Assembly: GCA_001970955.1 (NCBI GenBank)
Contig: MPUH01000395.1
Span: forward strand, 1 to 57,465
Length of the DNA stretch: 57,465 nucleotides
Reading direction: 5' to 3'
DNA from: Stentor coeruleus
Lineage: Eukaryota > Ciliophora > Heterotrichea > Heterotrichida > Stentoridae
Shown: in pieces, positions 1 through 10,502 of the stretch
Layout: each line of letters starts with the position of its first letter
Numbering within the stretch: the first letter of the stretch is position 1
The notes under the pieces: generated by a model
Seen by the model: only the letters and a program-made list of their open reading frames with translations
What the model was told of the DNA's origin: nothing
The model's database searches: none
Position numbers and translations under genes: made by a program

Positions 1-389
1 GGTTTAAACAGTTATTTTAATTAATTTAAATAAAAACCTAAAACAGCAAGCCTTTAAAAATGCAAACTGCTATATATGAGCTTAAATATCATTTTGAATT
101 ATCTATAAATATAATATATTTTTGATTCCAATTTTTATATTCAAATTTTTGAGTTTGTGAGATTGTTAAATTGATTTTATTATGGGGAACTAAAACTATT
201 TAGGACTTCAAAAAATATAAATAATGTTTTAATAAAATTATAATATCTTATCAAACTATAAATACCATAAAAAACAACTTTAGACTATTAAAAAATATAT
301 CAATGATATTTATAAATACACTATTTTCATCCTTAAGTCGCATATAATTTTGCTTTAACTAAAATAATAAAATATATTTAGACATAAAT
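1..389. other. Noncoding AT-rich 5' flank
   Basis: This is AT-rich sequence before the first GTPase gene. I see no coding frame of useful length on either strand, no RNA gene and no telomere-like repeat. It probably holds the upstream region of the gene that starts at 406. Confidence 0.5.
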
Positions 390-405
390 GGGGGGCTTAT
401 AAAAT
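390..405 (+). promoter_or_regulatory. G-run leader element of GTPase copy 1
   Basis: Six G residues followed by CTTATAAA lie immediately before the start codon at 406. The same block precedes the copies at 3113 and 8249 almost unchanged, and a longer G run precedes the copy at 5744. G runs are rare in the AT-rich flanks here, so conservation at a fixed distance from the ATG suggests a core-promoter or 5'-leader element. Function is inferred. Confidence 0.5.
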
Positions 406-2631
406 ATGTCTGGCCAAGAATCACTTAACTCTTTCAAGAAAAAATTGATAAAAGTGGTTAAGAACAACAATTCATCACCAATTCTAGCTTCAATTGGTAA
501 GCAAAGCAAGGGTAAATCTTGTTTTCTTGGTCATTTTCTAAACGACCCTTTAATTCCTAACAAGCAAGGGATAATTACATCAAGAGGGACAGTAGAATTT
601 TATGACAAACTTTATAGCAACCTAGGGTTTTTACTTTTAGATATGGAAGGTTTTGAAAGTGAAGAAAGTGATTGTGAAAGAGATGCATTTAATTTCTGTA
701 GTGTTTTTGGTATTGCTGATATTATTTTAATGAGCATAAGTCATGATGATCTTGAAAACCAAATTTTTATAGATTCATTTTCTCTAAATTACTGGAGATA
801 CTGTAAATCTTCGATTAAACATAGGAAAAAAGGTCCTTTTATTATGCTTGCTATAAGAGACCCAAGATGGGATAATGAATCTAATGATGTCCTTGAAGCC
901 TATAGCAATTTAGTTGATGAATTTTCTTTGAAGATTAACGTAAGAATGAAAGAACTTACTCAAAATTTTATTTCAGTTATTCATACTTTTTTAGATAGAG
1001 AAAATGAAAAAATTGAAGATAAAGAGGTAGCTAAAAAAATGATTGAAGCCATTAACAATGATATGAATCAGTATCAGTTTAAAATTGATTATCATTTTAT
1101 TGTGTTTTTTAAAAAAGGATTTGGGAAAAAAACTGGAAGTTATTATGAACTAAAAAAAAATGAAGATTTATCAGTAAGTTTTATTAAAAATTCAAGATTT
1201 GAAAAAGCTTTGGTTTATATTCAGGAAAAATGTCAGGAAATAAGTAACAGTCAAATGATGAAATTTAGTGTTATTGAGTTGGATATAAGTAAAACTGAAG
1301 AAACTTTAAGACTTGAGACTATGATGAAAAAAGAAAAAGATAGAAATTTGTCTAAAGTAAACATAATAAAAGAAGTCTATATTGAAGCAAATTTTGATGT
1401 AATGATGCATTATACAAATAAAGAAGGCTTTATAAGATGTATGGAAGGTTATTATAGAATCTATAAAAATTTAGAAAAAATCAATGACTCAATCACACAA
1501 GAACTAAGCAAAGACAATATAGACTTCAAAAAGAGAAGAGAACTAACAGATTTGCATAGAAATAAAATCAAAGAAGCGATGGCACAAGCAAAATTAAGCC
1601 ACGATATAAAAAAAAAGTTATATGGATACCTTAAATTTCTATCTGCTAAATGCTTTTGTGAAACATTAAAATTAAATAAAAAAAGTTCTGAAAGAGCTCC
1701 ATTCCAAGCTTTAATCTTTGCTATAAAGTTCAATAAATGTAAAAAACTAATGCAACATCAAATAAAAGAAATCTCTAAAAGAAAGCTGATGTTCAAATAT
1801 CTTTGTTACTATGATGAGGAATTTGAAAAGATTATCAAGCATATTTATTCAAAAGAAGTTTTTTTATTAAATTCCATATACTCTATTTATGAAGAAGTTT
1901 TAGTTTATTCCCTTAGCTTTGATTATAAGTATCAAGAAGTTTTAGATGCTGAAATTCGTCATTTACAAATGGAAAATACTATTGAATACATTTTTTTAGT
2001 GCTTGAAAACTTATGGCCCAAGCCTAAATATGATTTTAAAGAAGTAAAAAGGTTTTGGAAAATTATGATTAAAAATCATATCAAAATGCTCATTGCGAAA
2101 AAAAACTCACTCAGTAAACTTGAAGACGGTGGCAAAAATATGATAATTGAAATTAAGGAAAAATGTAATTATATCCCTTCATTGGGTATATTTGAAAAAC
2201 TTATCCCATCAATAAGTGGAATTATTATTGGAATAGCTAGTTCAGTTACAAGGACAATTATTGTGGCAGCAGCAACAGAAGCAGCAGCTGCCACTGCTGC
2301 TGCAGCAGCGACTGCATGGATACCTATAGTTGGATGGACTATTTTTGGGGTTACAACTGTTGCAAGTATAGCTTGGATAATATACTCAGCCCTTAAAATA
2401 ACAACATATAAGAATGTGGAGTATAATAAAAAAGCAGAGCCTGGCTATAGAATCTTTCTTGTAGTTCAAATTATTGATTCAGTTAACGGGGAAATTACTA
2501 AAAAAGATTTCAAAAATAGTAAAGATATGAAGAAATATGACTTCTCTTTAGAATTAGTGCACAAAAAAGCTAATCCTCTGTCGTCTTGTGCTAAAGTTAA
2601 ATTTTATGTCATACAGGAAAGAGAAAGTTAA
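406..2631 (+). CDS. GBP/atlastin-like large GTPase, copy 1
   Basis: This 741-residue protein has the motif set of dynamin-superfamily large GTPases of the GBP/atlastin type. The P-loop is GKQSKGKS (residues 31-38), switch I contains R60-G61-T62, G3 is DMEG (79-82), and the RD-type G4 motif lies in IRDPRW (about 150-155). A long helical, Lys/Glu-rich region follows. An Ala-rich hydrophobic hairpin at about residues 600-663 could insert into a membrane, as in atlastins, leaving a short C-terminal tail. Expected chemistry is GTP binding and hydrolysis coupled to self-assembly on membranes; the cellular role is unknown. It is the first member of a head-to-tail array, and all canonical G motifs are present. 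The ATG at 406 is chosen because it directly follows the conserved G-run leader and aligns with the starts of the other copies. Confidence 0.85.
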   Translation: MSGQESLNSFKKKLIKVVKNNNSSPILASIGKQSKGKSCFLGHFLNDPLIPNKQGIITSRGTVEFYDKLYSNLGFLLLDMEGFESEESDCERDAFNFCSVFGIADIILMSISHDDLENQIFIDSFSLNYWRYCKSSIKHRKKGPFIMLAIRDPRWDNESNDVLEAYSNLVDEFSLKINVRMKELTQNFISVIHTFLDRENEKIEDKEVAKKMIEAINNDMNQYQFKIDYHFIVFFKKGFGKKTGSYYELKKNEDLSVSFIKNSRFEKALVYIQEKCQEISNSQMMKFSVIELDISKTEETLRLETMMKKEKDRNLSKVNIIKEVYIEANFDVMMHYTNKEGFIRCMEGYYRIYKNLEKINDSITQELSKDNIDFKKRRELTDLHRNKIKEAMAQAKLSHDIKKKLYGYLKFLSAKCFCETLKLNKKSSERAPFQALIFAIKFNKCKKLMQHQIKEISKRKLMFKYLCYYDEEFEKIIKHIYSKEVFLLNSIYSIYEEVLVYSLSFDYKYQEVLDAEIRHLQMENTIEYIFLVLENLWPKPKYDFKEVKRFWKIMIKNHIKMLIAKKNSLSKLEDGGKNMIIEIKEKCNYIPSLGIFEKLIPSISGIIIGIASSVTRTIIVAAATEAAAATAAAAATAWIPIVGWTIFGVTTVASIAWIIYSALKITTYKNVEYNKKAEPGYRIFLVVQIIDSVNGEITKKDFKNSKDMKKYDFSLELVHKKANPLSSCAKVKFYVIQERES

Positions 2632-3097
2632 TAATTAGATAGTAATAAAAGGTTAATAGAAATTTAAAATTATATAAAAATTAGTATATAAGATTTTCAT
2701 TCTACTGTCTTCGATACCTCTATAAAAAACGTTTATATCAAGGATAAGAAAGTTTTCATAGGATTTGTGTTGAAAGAATGAAGATTCTCTTGCACATTAG
2801 CCATGATGATATAGAAAATCAAGATTTCATTTAAAATTTATCATTTGACTACCTGCAAAGTGCTAAAATGTGTTTGGAATATAAAGAAAGGATTTATTAT
2901 GCTATAGCTGTTCCTACCTATAACAGCCAATTATATCTAAATATGTATATCTTTATCAGTTAGACATTTTTCATGATTGACTATTTCTACTTTGAATCAT
3001 TAAAAAATATTATAATTAATATCACTATTTTCATCTTAAAGTTACAATAATTTTTGCCTTAAGTTAAATTATAAATATATATATTTTAAATATAAAT
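2632..3097. other. Intergenic region between GTPase copies 1 and 2
   Basis: This is AT-rich spacer. It contains a short degraded GTPase piece (annotated separately at about 2779-2895) and otherwise no feature I can support. Confidence 0.5.
2779..2895 (+). pseudogene. GTPase relic of the copy-5/6 subfamily
   Basis: About 115 nt closely match the part of the gene at 10914 that encodes the ISHDDIEN...FSFDYLQSAKMCLKYKE region (about 11213-11325). The match includes the words for SHDDIENQ and for YLQSAKMC. An in-frame TAA falls where the parent has a leucine codon, and the flanks do not align. It lies between copies 1 and 2, which belong to the other subfamily, so the array has been rearranged or once held more copies here. 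Confidence 0.75.
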
Positions 3098-3112
3098 GGG
3101 GGGCTTATAAAT
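3098..3112 (+). promoter_or_regulatory. G-run leader element of GTPase copy 2
   Basis: Six Gs plus CTTATAAAT abut the start codon at 3113. It is nearly identical to the element at 390-405 and to that at 8234-8248. Role inferred from conservation and position only. Confidence 0.5.
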
Positions 3113-5317
3113 ATGTCTGGCCAAGATTCACTTGAGTTTTTCAAAAACAGATTGATAGAAATAGTTGAAGATAACAATTCAAAACCAATTCTAGTTTCAA
3201 TTGGCAAGCAAAACATGGGAAAATCTTTTTTTCTAGGTCATTTTTTAAATGACCCTTCAATCCCTAGCAAGCATGGAGTACTCACATCAAGAGGATCTGC
3301 AAATTTTTTTACTAGAATTTATAGTGATCTAGGTTTTTTGCTGTTAGATATGGAATGCTTTGAAATTGAAAAAAGTGAATATAAAAGAGATGCATTCAAT
3401 TTTTGTAGTGTTTTTACTATAGCTGATATTATTTTAATGAATATAAGTCATGAAGATCTTGAAAACCAAATTTTTATAGACTCATTCTCTCTAAATTACT
3501 GGAGATACTGTAAATCAGCAATAAAATATAAAAAAAAATACCCTTTTATTATACTTGCTATAAGAGACCCAAGATGGAATGATCATACTGATTATTCCCT
3601 TCAAGCTTATAGCAATTTAGTTGAAGAGTTCACTTTTAAAATAAACACAAAAATAAAGGAGTTTACAAAAGATTTTATGCTAGTTATTGAAACATTTTTA
3701 AATGAAGAAAATGAAAGAACTGAAGACAGAGAAGTAGCTAAGAAGATGATTGAAGATAATGGTATGAATCGATATGAGTTCCGCATTGATTATCATTTTG
3801 TTGTGTTTTTCAAAGAAGGATCTGATGATAATCCTGGCCAATATTATGAGTTGATTAAAAATGATGATTTGTCAATAAGCTTCGATAATAATTCAAGATT
3901 TGAAAAAGCTTTGGTTTATATTCAACAGAAATGTCAGGAAATAATTAACAGTGAAAAAATGTCTTATAATATTGTTAATTTGAATATAAATAAAACTGAA
4001 GAAATTTTAAGACTTAAGTCTATGATAAAAAAAGAAAAAGAGAGAAATTTATCTAAAGCAAATATTATAAAAGAAATATATATCGAAGCAAAATATGATG
4101 TTATGATGAACTACACAAATAAAAAAGATTTTTATATATTTATGGAAGGTTATTATAGAATCTATAAATATTTAGAACAAATCAATAACATAATCACACA
4201 AGAATTTAGCAAAGATAACATAGACGTTAAAAAAAGAAATGAACTAGCAAACACATATAAAAATCAAATCGAAGAAGTAATAAATCAAACACAATTAAGT
4301 GAAGATAATAAAAAAGAACTATATGGATACCTTAAATTTCTATCCGCTAAATGTTACTGTGAAACATTAAAACTCAATAAAAAAAGTACTGAAAGAGCTC
4401 CATTTCAAGCTTTAATCTTTGCTATTAAATACAACAAATGTAAAAACCTAATGCAACATCAAATAAAAGAAATTTCAAAAAGAAAACTTATGTTTCAACA
4501 TCTTTTTTACTATGATGAAGATTTTGAAGATATTATTAAACATCTTTACTTTAAAGAAATCTTTTTACTAAAGTCTTTATACTCAATTTATGAAGATGTC
4601 TTATCTTCTTCAATCGATTTTGATTATAAGTATCAAGAAGTTGTAGATACTGAAATTCATTATTTACAAATACAGAATAGTATTGAACATATATTATTAG
4701 TGCTTGAAAACTTATGGCCTAAGCCTAAATATGATTTTCAGGAAGTAAACAAGTTTTGGAAAATTTTAATCAAAAATCATATCAAAATGCTCAATTTAAA
4801 AAAAAATACATTCAATAAATTGCCAAATTCTAGAGCAAATATGATAGTTGAAATTAAGGAAAAGTATAGTTATATCGCTTTATTTGACATAACCGAAAAG
4901 CTAATTCCATCAATAAGTGGGATTATTATTGGACAATCTAGCTCAGTTACAAGAACCACAGTAGTTGTAGCGAGAACAAAAGCAGTAACAACTATAAGGA
5001 AACCAATTATCGCTAGGACAATATTTGGTGCTAAAATTGCAGTGAGTATAGATAGAATAGCCTGCTCAATTCTTAAAACAACAACATCTAAATATATAAA
5101 ATTTAACAAAAAACCAGAGCCAGGATATAAATTCTTTCTTGTTTTTGTAACTAATGACTCAGTTAACGGAAAAATTGTTGAAAATGAAATGAATATAGAC
5201 ATGAATATAGACATGAACAAATGTAACTGTTTGTTAGAGTTGGAGCATGAAAAAGATAATCTTTTATCGGCTTGTGGCAAAACTAAATTTTATGTTATAC
5301 AAGAAAGACAAGAATAA
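3113..5317 (+). CDS. GBP/atlastin-like GTPase, copy 2 (noncanonical switch/G3)
   Basis: This 734-residue close paralogue of the gene at 406 aligns along its whole length. The P-loop GKQNMGKS (31-38) and RD motif (IRDPRW) are kept. Switch I reads RGS instead of RGT, and G3 reads DMEC (79-82) instead of DMEG. The C-terminal hairpin is also altered: the Ala-rich hydrophobic stretch of copy 1 is replaced by a segment with several Arg/Lys residues (about residues 607-650), so membrane insertion is doubtful. The protein may bind GTP but hydrolyse it poorly, and may be soluble; both points are inference. A short NIDM repeat occurs near the C-terminus. The reading frame is open throughout, so it is not an obvious pseudogene. 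Confidence 0.82.
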   Translation: MSGQDSLEFFKNRLIEIVEDNNSKPILVSIGKQNMGKSFFLGHFLNDPSIPSKHGVLTSRGSANFFTRIYSDLGFLLLDMECFEIEKSEYKRDAFNFCSVFTIADIILMNISHEDLENQIFIDSFSLNYWRYCKSAIKYKKKYPFIILAIRDPRWNDHTDYSLQAYSNLVEEFTFKINTKIKEFTKDFMLVIETFLNEENERTEDREVAKKMIEDNGMNRYEFRIDYHFVVFFKEGSDDNPGQYYELIKNDDLSISFDNNSRFEKALVYIQQKCQEIINSEKMSYNIVNLNINKTEEILRLKSMIKKEKERNLSKANIIKEIYIEAKYDVMMNYTNKKDFYIFMEGYYRIYKYLEQINNIITQEFSKDNIDVKKRNELANTYKNQIEEVINQTQLSEDNKKELYGYLKFLSAKCYCETLKLNKKSTERAPFQALIFAIKYNKCKNLMQHQIKEISKRKLMFQHLFYYDEDFEDIIKHLYFKEIFLLKSLYSIYEDVLSSSIDFDYKYQEVVDTEIHYLQIQNSIEHILLVLENLWPKPKYDFQEVNKFWKILIKNHIKMLNLKKNTFNKLPNSRANMIVEIKEKYSYIALFDITEKLIPSISGIIIGQSSSVTRTTVVVARTKAVTTIRKPIIARTIFGAKIAVSIDRIACSILKTTTSKYIKFNKKPEPGYKFFLVFVTNDSVNGKIVENEMNIDMNIDMNKCNCLLELEHEKDNLLSACGKTKFYVIQERQE

Positions 5318-5727
5318 TAATTGGTTAATTGTAAAAGGTTATTAGGATATAAAAATTATAGTTAGAATTAGTTAATTATAGACTATGTAAAAATAAAGTT
5401 TACTAATCATACAAATAAAAATAAGATTCCATATATATGATTTGATGAAGATAATCTATATAAAACATTTTTCTATTTTATATATAATAAATCTTAATCA
5501 AATGCTTTTTCGGATATATAAAGCACAAATTGCCCTATATTTATTTATAAAAGCAAAACATAAATCTATCTTATCATTAATAATTATCCAAATTTCTAAA
5601 AGTCTTATTGTGACTCAAAAATAAAATCAATAATCTTGATTGAATAGTTATTTGCTATCTTTCACTCAGCTTTTAAATCATATGAGCTTTTTATTTATTA
5701 TATATAATAAAATTAAAATTATAAAAA
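5318..5727. other. Intergenic region between GTPase copies 2 and 3
   Basis: AT-rich spacer. A 60-codon open frame at 5442-5624 has no recognisable features and lacks the G-run leader, so I do not call it a gene. Confidence 0.5.
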
Positions 5728-5743
5728 GGGGGGGGGAATAATA
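5728..5743 (+). promoter_or_regulatory. G-run leader variant of GTPase copy 3
   Basis: A run of nine Gs (5728-5736) followed by AATAATA directly precedes the ATG at 5744. It is the diverged form of the leader seen at copies 1, 2 and 4, with the G run kept and the CTTATAAA part lost. Confidence 0.45.
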
Positions 5744-7933
5744 ATGTCTGGTATCAAAGCTCTGAAAAATTTCAAGAAAGATCTTATCAATAAAATCCCA
5801 ATAGCTGAAGAATTACCAATCCTAGCCTCGATAGGTAAGCAAAGTAAAGGAAAATCTTATTTTCTTAGGTACTTTCTTAATGACCAAAACGTTCCTAGCA
5901 AGGATCATCAAAAAATACATAAAGGGACTATAAATCTTTTTTCCAAGTCCTATGAAAGCTTAGGCTTTACTCTTTTTGATATGGAAGGTCTTGAAAGCGA
6001 AGAAAACGAATTAGATGATAGAAAAAGAGACTCATTTAACTTTTGTTCAGTTTTTGCAATTTCAGATATTGTTATGCTTAACATAAGCCATGATGATCTT
6101 GAAAACCAAATCTTCATCAACAATTTTTCTTACGATTATTGGAGATATTGTATGTCAGCAATAAAACTTAGACAAAGGAAATTATTTATAATTCTATGTA
6201 TACGTGATCCAAGATGGACTGATGAATCATTAGAAATTATTGATGCTTATAAGCAATTAGTAAATGATTTCACTAAATCAATTAATTTAAAGCTTAATGA
6301 TTTAACTAAGCTTTTTGTTGAAGTGGGAAAACCTTTTTTAGATAAAGAATGTGATAATCCTGAAGATATTAACGCTGGTGATATTGTTTGTAATGAATAT
6401 GCAAATTATATGAAAAATTTAAATTTTACTATTGATGAGTATTATGTTATATTTTTCAAAAAATCCTATGATAAAAAAATAGTAAAATATCTTGAGCTTG
6501 TAAGGGTAAATAATCAAGAAGCTATGTTTAAGAAAAATTCTAGATTTGAGAATATGATGAGATTTATTATACAAAAGTCAAATGAGATTAGAAATGAACA
6601 AAATATTAATTTAGATTCAGATTTTAGTGAGTTTAGAAAGATAAGGGATTTTATTGAAGCAGAGAAGAAGGAAAATATGTCGAAAAAAAATATTGTTGAA
6701 GAAATATACCTTCATGCTATTTACGACCCAATAATGTATAGTCCTAATTTTGAAGGTTTACTAAAGTTTATGGAATCATACTATAAGATTTATCAAATTA
6801 TTAAGGAAATAAATGAAGAAATTATCCGTTCTGTCGACAGAGAAACTGTAACAGATTTAAACTTTTTAGAATTCAGGTCGGCAAATGAAAAAATAATCGA
6901 AAATGCAATAAAAAATGAAAAATTTGACGAAAAAATCATCAACAAACTTAAAGCATATATAAAATTCATATCTGCGAAATCTTATATAGAAGTACTGAAA
7001 CTTAATAAAAGTAATCCTGAAAGAATTTCATATCAATCCCTTATGTTTGCTATAAAATACAGTAATCATGAAGAAATAATTTATCATCAATTAAAAGAAA
7101 TCTCAAAAAGAAAGCTGATATTCAAATGTTCACCATTTAATGATATCGATTTTCAAGAAATAATCTATACTTTATTTAATAAAAAAAATTTTGTTTTTGA
7201 ATCAATTTACGAGATTTATCAAGAAGAAGTTGCTAAAAAGTCATGCGAATTTGATTATGCATATTTTGAAGTTTTAAATACAGAATTAGCATGTTTTGAA
7301 GACCAAATACGATTCATAAACATATTTAAGGTGTTTGATAGTTCGAAAATTAATTATAATCAAGTGAAGATAAGAGAATTTTTAAGCATTTTGATGAAAG
7401 TTCATAAAAAAAATCTAACTGAAAAGAAAATAAAATTACATAGGTTCAATAAAAGCACACAAAGTATGAATGCTATTTTTGAAAGAAATGTTGTTTTTGG
7501 ATTTATTCCAGCAACATATATGTCTGAAAAGGTTTACCCTTCACTTTGTGGACTGTTTATCAGTTTCTTAAATGAGGATTATAAAAAAAATTTGCTAGAA
7601 GCTTTAAATCTTCTCGCTGCTGCGAGAAACTCAGTATTAGGATGGACAATATTTGGCAAAACCACTATAACAAGTTTTTTATGGTCCTTATCATCATTTT
7701 TTAGTAAAACTTCTACTGAATATGTAGGGTTAAAAAAACTTGCTCTCGAAGGGTATAAAATTTGTAGTCTGATCAGCAATTGTGATATTATTAATGGGAA
7801 AATTATTGACTCACAAAATAATGCTGATAAAAATCTAAAATGGCATGAACTTTTTTATAAAGTAGAGCATCATAAAGCTGACTCGTTTACATTATGTATT
7901 AAAGCTACTTTTTATTCAATCCATATTAGATAG
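5744..7933 (+). CDS. GBP/atlastin-like large GTPase, copy 3
   Basis: This 729-residue member of the tandem array is more diverged than copies 1 and 2. It keeps P-loop GKQSKGKS (31-38), switch I K60-G61-T62, G3 DMEG (79-82) and the RD motif in IRDPRW, so nucleotide binding and hydrolysis look intact. The helical middle aligns with copy 1, including the conserved YHQLKEISKRK block. The C-terminal hydrophobic hairpin is only partly kept: WTIFGKTT aligns with WTIFGVTT of copy 1, but charged residues interrupt the first segment. The ATG directly follows the nine-G leader and aligns with MSG of the other copies. Confidence 0.82.
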   Translation: MSGIKALKNFKKDLINKIPIAEELPILASIGKQSKGKSYFLRYFLNDQNVPSKDHQKIHKGTINLFSKSYESLGFTLFDMEGLESEENELDDRKRDSFNFCSVFAISDIVMLNISHDDLENQIFINNFSYDYWRYCMSAIKLRQRKLFIILCIRDPRWTDESLEIIDAYKQLVNDFTKSINLKLNDLTKLFVEVGKPFLDKECDNPEDINAGDIVCNEYANYMKNLNFTIDEYYVIFFKKSYDKKIVKYLELVRVNNQEAMFKKNSRFENMMRFIIQKSNEIRNEQNINLDSDFSEFRKIRDFIEAEKKENMSKKNIVEEIYLHAIYDPIMYSPNFEGLLKFMESYYKIYQIIKEINEEIIRSVDRETVTDLNFLEFRSANEKIIENAIKNEKFDEKIINKLKAYIKFISAKSYIEVLKLNKSNPERISYQSLMFAIKYSNHEEIIYHQLKEISKRKLIFKCSPFNDIDFQEIIYTLFNKKNFVFESIYEIYQEEVAKKSCEFDYAYFEVLNTELACFEDQIRFINIFKVFDSSKINYNQVKIREFLSILMKVHKKNLTEKKIKLHRFNKSTQSMNAIFERNVVFGFIPATYMSEKVYPSLCGLFISFLNEDYKKNLLEALNLLAAARNSVLGWTIFGKTTITSFLWSLSSFFSKTSTEYVGLKKLALEGYKICSLISNCDIINGKIIDSQNNADKNLKWHELFYKVEHHKADSFTLCIKATFYSIHIR

Positions 7934-8233
7934 AATAATATTTCAAATTAATTTGTATAGTTTTATATATAAATATTTTTAACTACTAATAAATTATAAA
8001 AAATGCTGTTGAAAAAAATATGATTTTAAAATATTTATGTTGCTTGATTCATAGATAGGTAAATAATTGAATAGTTTATTCTTATGAGGTTATCTGAATA
8101 ATAACCTTTTAATTGAATTAAATTTTTATATTAATCAAAGGACTTTAATTTGAATAATAAGTATTTAATTGAATGAAATTTTTATAATAATCAAAGGACT
8201 CCAATTTAAAGAATATATATATTTAAACATAAT
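7934..8233. other. Intergenic region before the disrupted GTPase copy
   Basis: AT-rich spacer with an imperfect direct repeat (8108-8212, annotated separately). No coding region seen. Confidence 0.5.
8108..8212. repeat. Imperfect direct repeat, period about 56 bp
   Basis: A unit beginning TTTAATTGAAT and ending with AATCAAAGGACT plus an AATTT tail occurs at about 8108 and again at about 8164. The copies differ at several positions, unlike the exact duplications elsewhere in this window, so this one is probably real and old. Confidence 0.6.
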
Positions 8234-8248
8234 GGGGGGCTTATAAAT
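8234..8248 (+). promoter_or_regulatory. G-run leader element of the disrupted GTPase copy
   Basis: Six Gs plus CTTATAAAT directly precede the ancestral ATG at 8249, as at 3098-3112. The leader is intact although the coding frame behind it is broken. Confidence 0.5.
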
Positions 8249-10502
8249 ATGTCTGATCAAGATTCACTTGAGTCTTTCAAAGACCAATTGATAGAAACAG
8301 TTGAAAATAGCAACTCAACACCAATTTTAGCTTCAATCGGCAAGCAAAGTAAAGGTAAACCCTTTTTCCTGGGTCATTTTTTTTAAATGACCCTTCAATC
8401 CCTAAACAAGCATGAAAAAATCACAACAAGAGGTACTGTAAATTTTATTACCATAATTTATAGTGATCTAGGTTTTTTGCTGTTAGACATGGAAGGCTTT
8501 GAAAGTGAAAAAGGCGAATGCAAAAGAGATGCATTCAATTTTTGTAGTGTTTTTGCTATAGCTGATATTGTTTTAATGAGTATAAGTCATGATGATCTTG
8601 AAAACCAAATTTTTATAGACTCATTCTCTCTAAATTACTGGAGATTCCGTAAATCAGCAATAAAACATAGAAAAAAATGCCCTTTTATTATACTTGCTAT
8701 AAGAGACCCAAGATGGGATGATACTGATTATACTGATGATACTGATGATGTCCTTAAAGCTTATAGCAAATTGGTTGAAATGTTCACTTCTAAAATAAAC
8801 AAAAGAATGAAACAGCTTACAAAAGATTTTATATCAGTTATCAAAAAATTTTTATATAAAGAAAGTGAAAGAGCTGAAGACAGAGAAGTCGCTAAGAAGA
8901 TGATTGAGGGTATTAAGAATGATATGAATCAATATGAACACTTTATCATTTCATTATATATTTAACAAAGAATTGGAAAAAAACTGGAATATATTATGAG
9001 TTGATTAAAAATGACGATTTGTCATTAAGTTTTAAAAAAAATTCAAGATTTGAAAAAGTTTTGGCGTATATTCAGCAAAAATGTCAGGAGATAGCTAATA
9101 GTGAAAAAACGACTTTTAGTGTTGTTAATTCGGATAAAAATGAAACTGAAGAAACTTTAAAACTTAAGTCTATGATAAAAAAAGAAAAAGAGAGAAATTT
9201 ATCTAAAGCAAATATTATAAAAGAAATATATATCGAAGCAATATATGATGTTATGATGCATTATACAAATAAAGATGGTTTTATAAGATGTATGGAAGGT
9301 TATTATAGAATTTACAAAAATTTGGAAAAAATAAATGACTCGATCACACAAGAATTTAGCAAAAATAGTCTAGACTTAAAAAAAAAAAAAGAACTTAGAG
9401 ATTTACATGAAAAAAAAATTACTGAAACAAGAATTATGCACAATTAAGTATTGATGTAAGACAAGATATTTCAGGTTATCTAAAATTCCTATCCGCTAAA
9501 TGCTTTTGTGAAACACTGAAACTCAACAAAAAACCCCCTGAAAGGGCTCCATTTCAAGCTCTAATATTTGCAATAAAATTTAGCAAATGCGAAAAGCTTT
9601 TGCAACATCAATTAAAAGAAGTCACTAAAAGAAAAGATATGTTTGAATATCTTAGTTACTATGATGAAAGCTTTAAAGATATTATCGATCATCTTTATCT
9701 TAAAGAAACATATTTACTAAAATCGATTTACGCTATTTATGAAGAGGTTTTTGTTTATTCATACAATTTTGATTATAAATTCCAAGATGTAGTAGACGTT
9801 GAGATTCGTGATTTGAAAACACAAAAAATTATTGAACATATTTTATCTTTATTTGAAAACTTATCGCCTTATCTAAAATATGATCATAATGAAGTAAAAA
9901 AGTTTTGGAAAATATTAATCAAGGATCATGTTAATATGCTAAATTCTAAAAAAAAATCATTGAATAAACTTGAAAATAGTGAAAATATGATTATAGAAAC
10001 TATGGAAAACTGTATTTATGTGCCTTCAATGGGTATATTTGAAAAGCTTATTCCATCTATAAGCGGAATTATTATTGGTATTGCTAGTTCAATTACAAGG
10101 GCTGCAATTATTGCAGCTGCAACAGAAGCATCAGCTGCCATTGTTGCTGCAGCAACAACTGCATGGATTCCTATTGTTGGGTGGACAATATTTGGTGTTA
10201 CAACTACAGCAAGTATAGCTTGGATAGTCTATTCAGTTCTTAAAACGACAACTACTGAATGTAAGAATTATAGCAAAAAAGCAGAGCTAGGATATAAAAT
10301 CTTACTTGCTCTTAAATTTGTTGACTCAGTTAATGGAGAAATTATTAAAAATACAGATAATGAAGATAATGGAGTTATTAAAGATAAGAAAAATTATAGC
10401 TTCAATTTAGAATTTGAGCATAAAAAAGCTAATCCTCTGTCGGCCTGTGCTAAAGTTAAATTCTATTTTGTACAAGAAAGAGAAAGTTTAACAGTTAGTT
10501 AG
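8249..10502 (+). pseudogene. Disrupted GBP/atlastin-like GTPase, copy 4
   Basis: Homology to copy 1 runs over the whole length, from the ATG at 8249 through P-loop, DMEG, IRDPRW and the Ala-rich hairpin to the C-terminus, but the frame is broken at least three times. First, an 8-T run (8377-8384; six Ts in copy 2) shifts the frame and creates a TAA at 8384-8386; an extra base about 25 nt later restores it. Second, an indel near 8937 shifts the frame and gives a stop at 8963-8965. Third, an indel near 9430 gives a stop at 9445-9447, after which homology continues in another frame to 10502. None of the breaks looks like a 15-nt GT...AG intron. The C-terminal hairpin is very close to copy 1, so the loss seems recent. 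Sequencing error at homopolymers could explain the first break but not easily all three. Confidence 0.8.

Noticed and set aside
5442..5624. 60-codon frame between GTPase copies 2 and 3
   Set aside because: No motif, no G-run leader, and AT-rich composition; likely chance.
8370..8420. Programmed frameshift at the 8-T run of GTPase copy 4
   Set aside because: A slippery T run is present, but two more frame breaks lie downstream without slippery sites, so decay is simpler.
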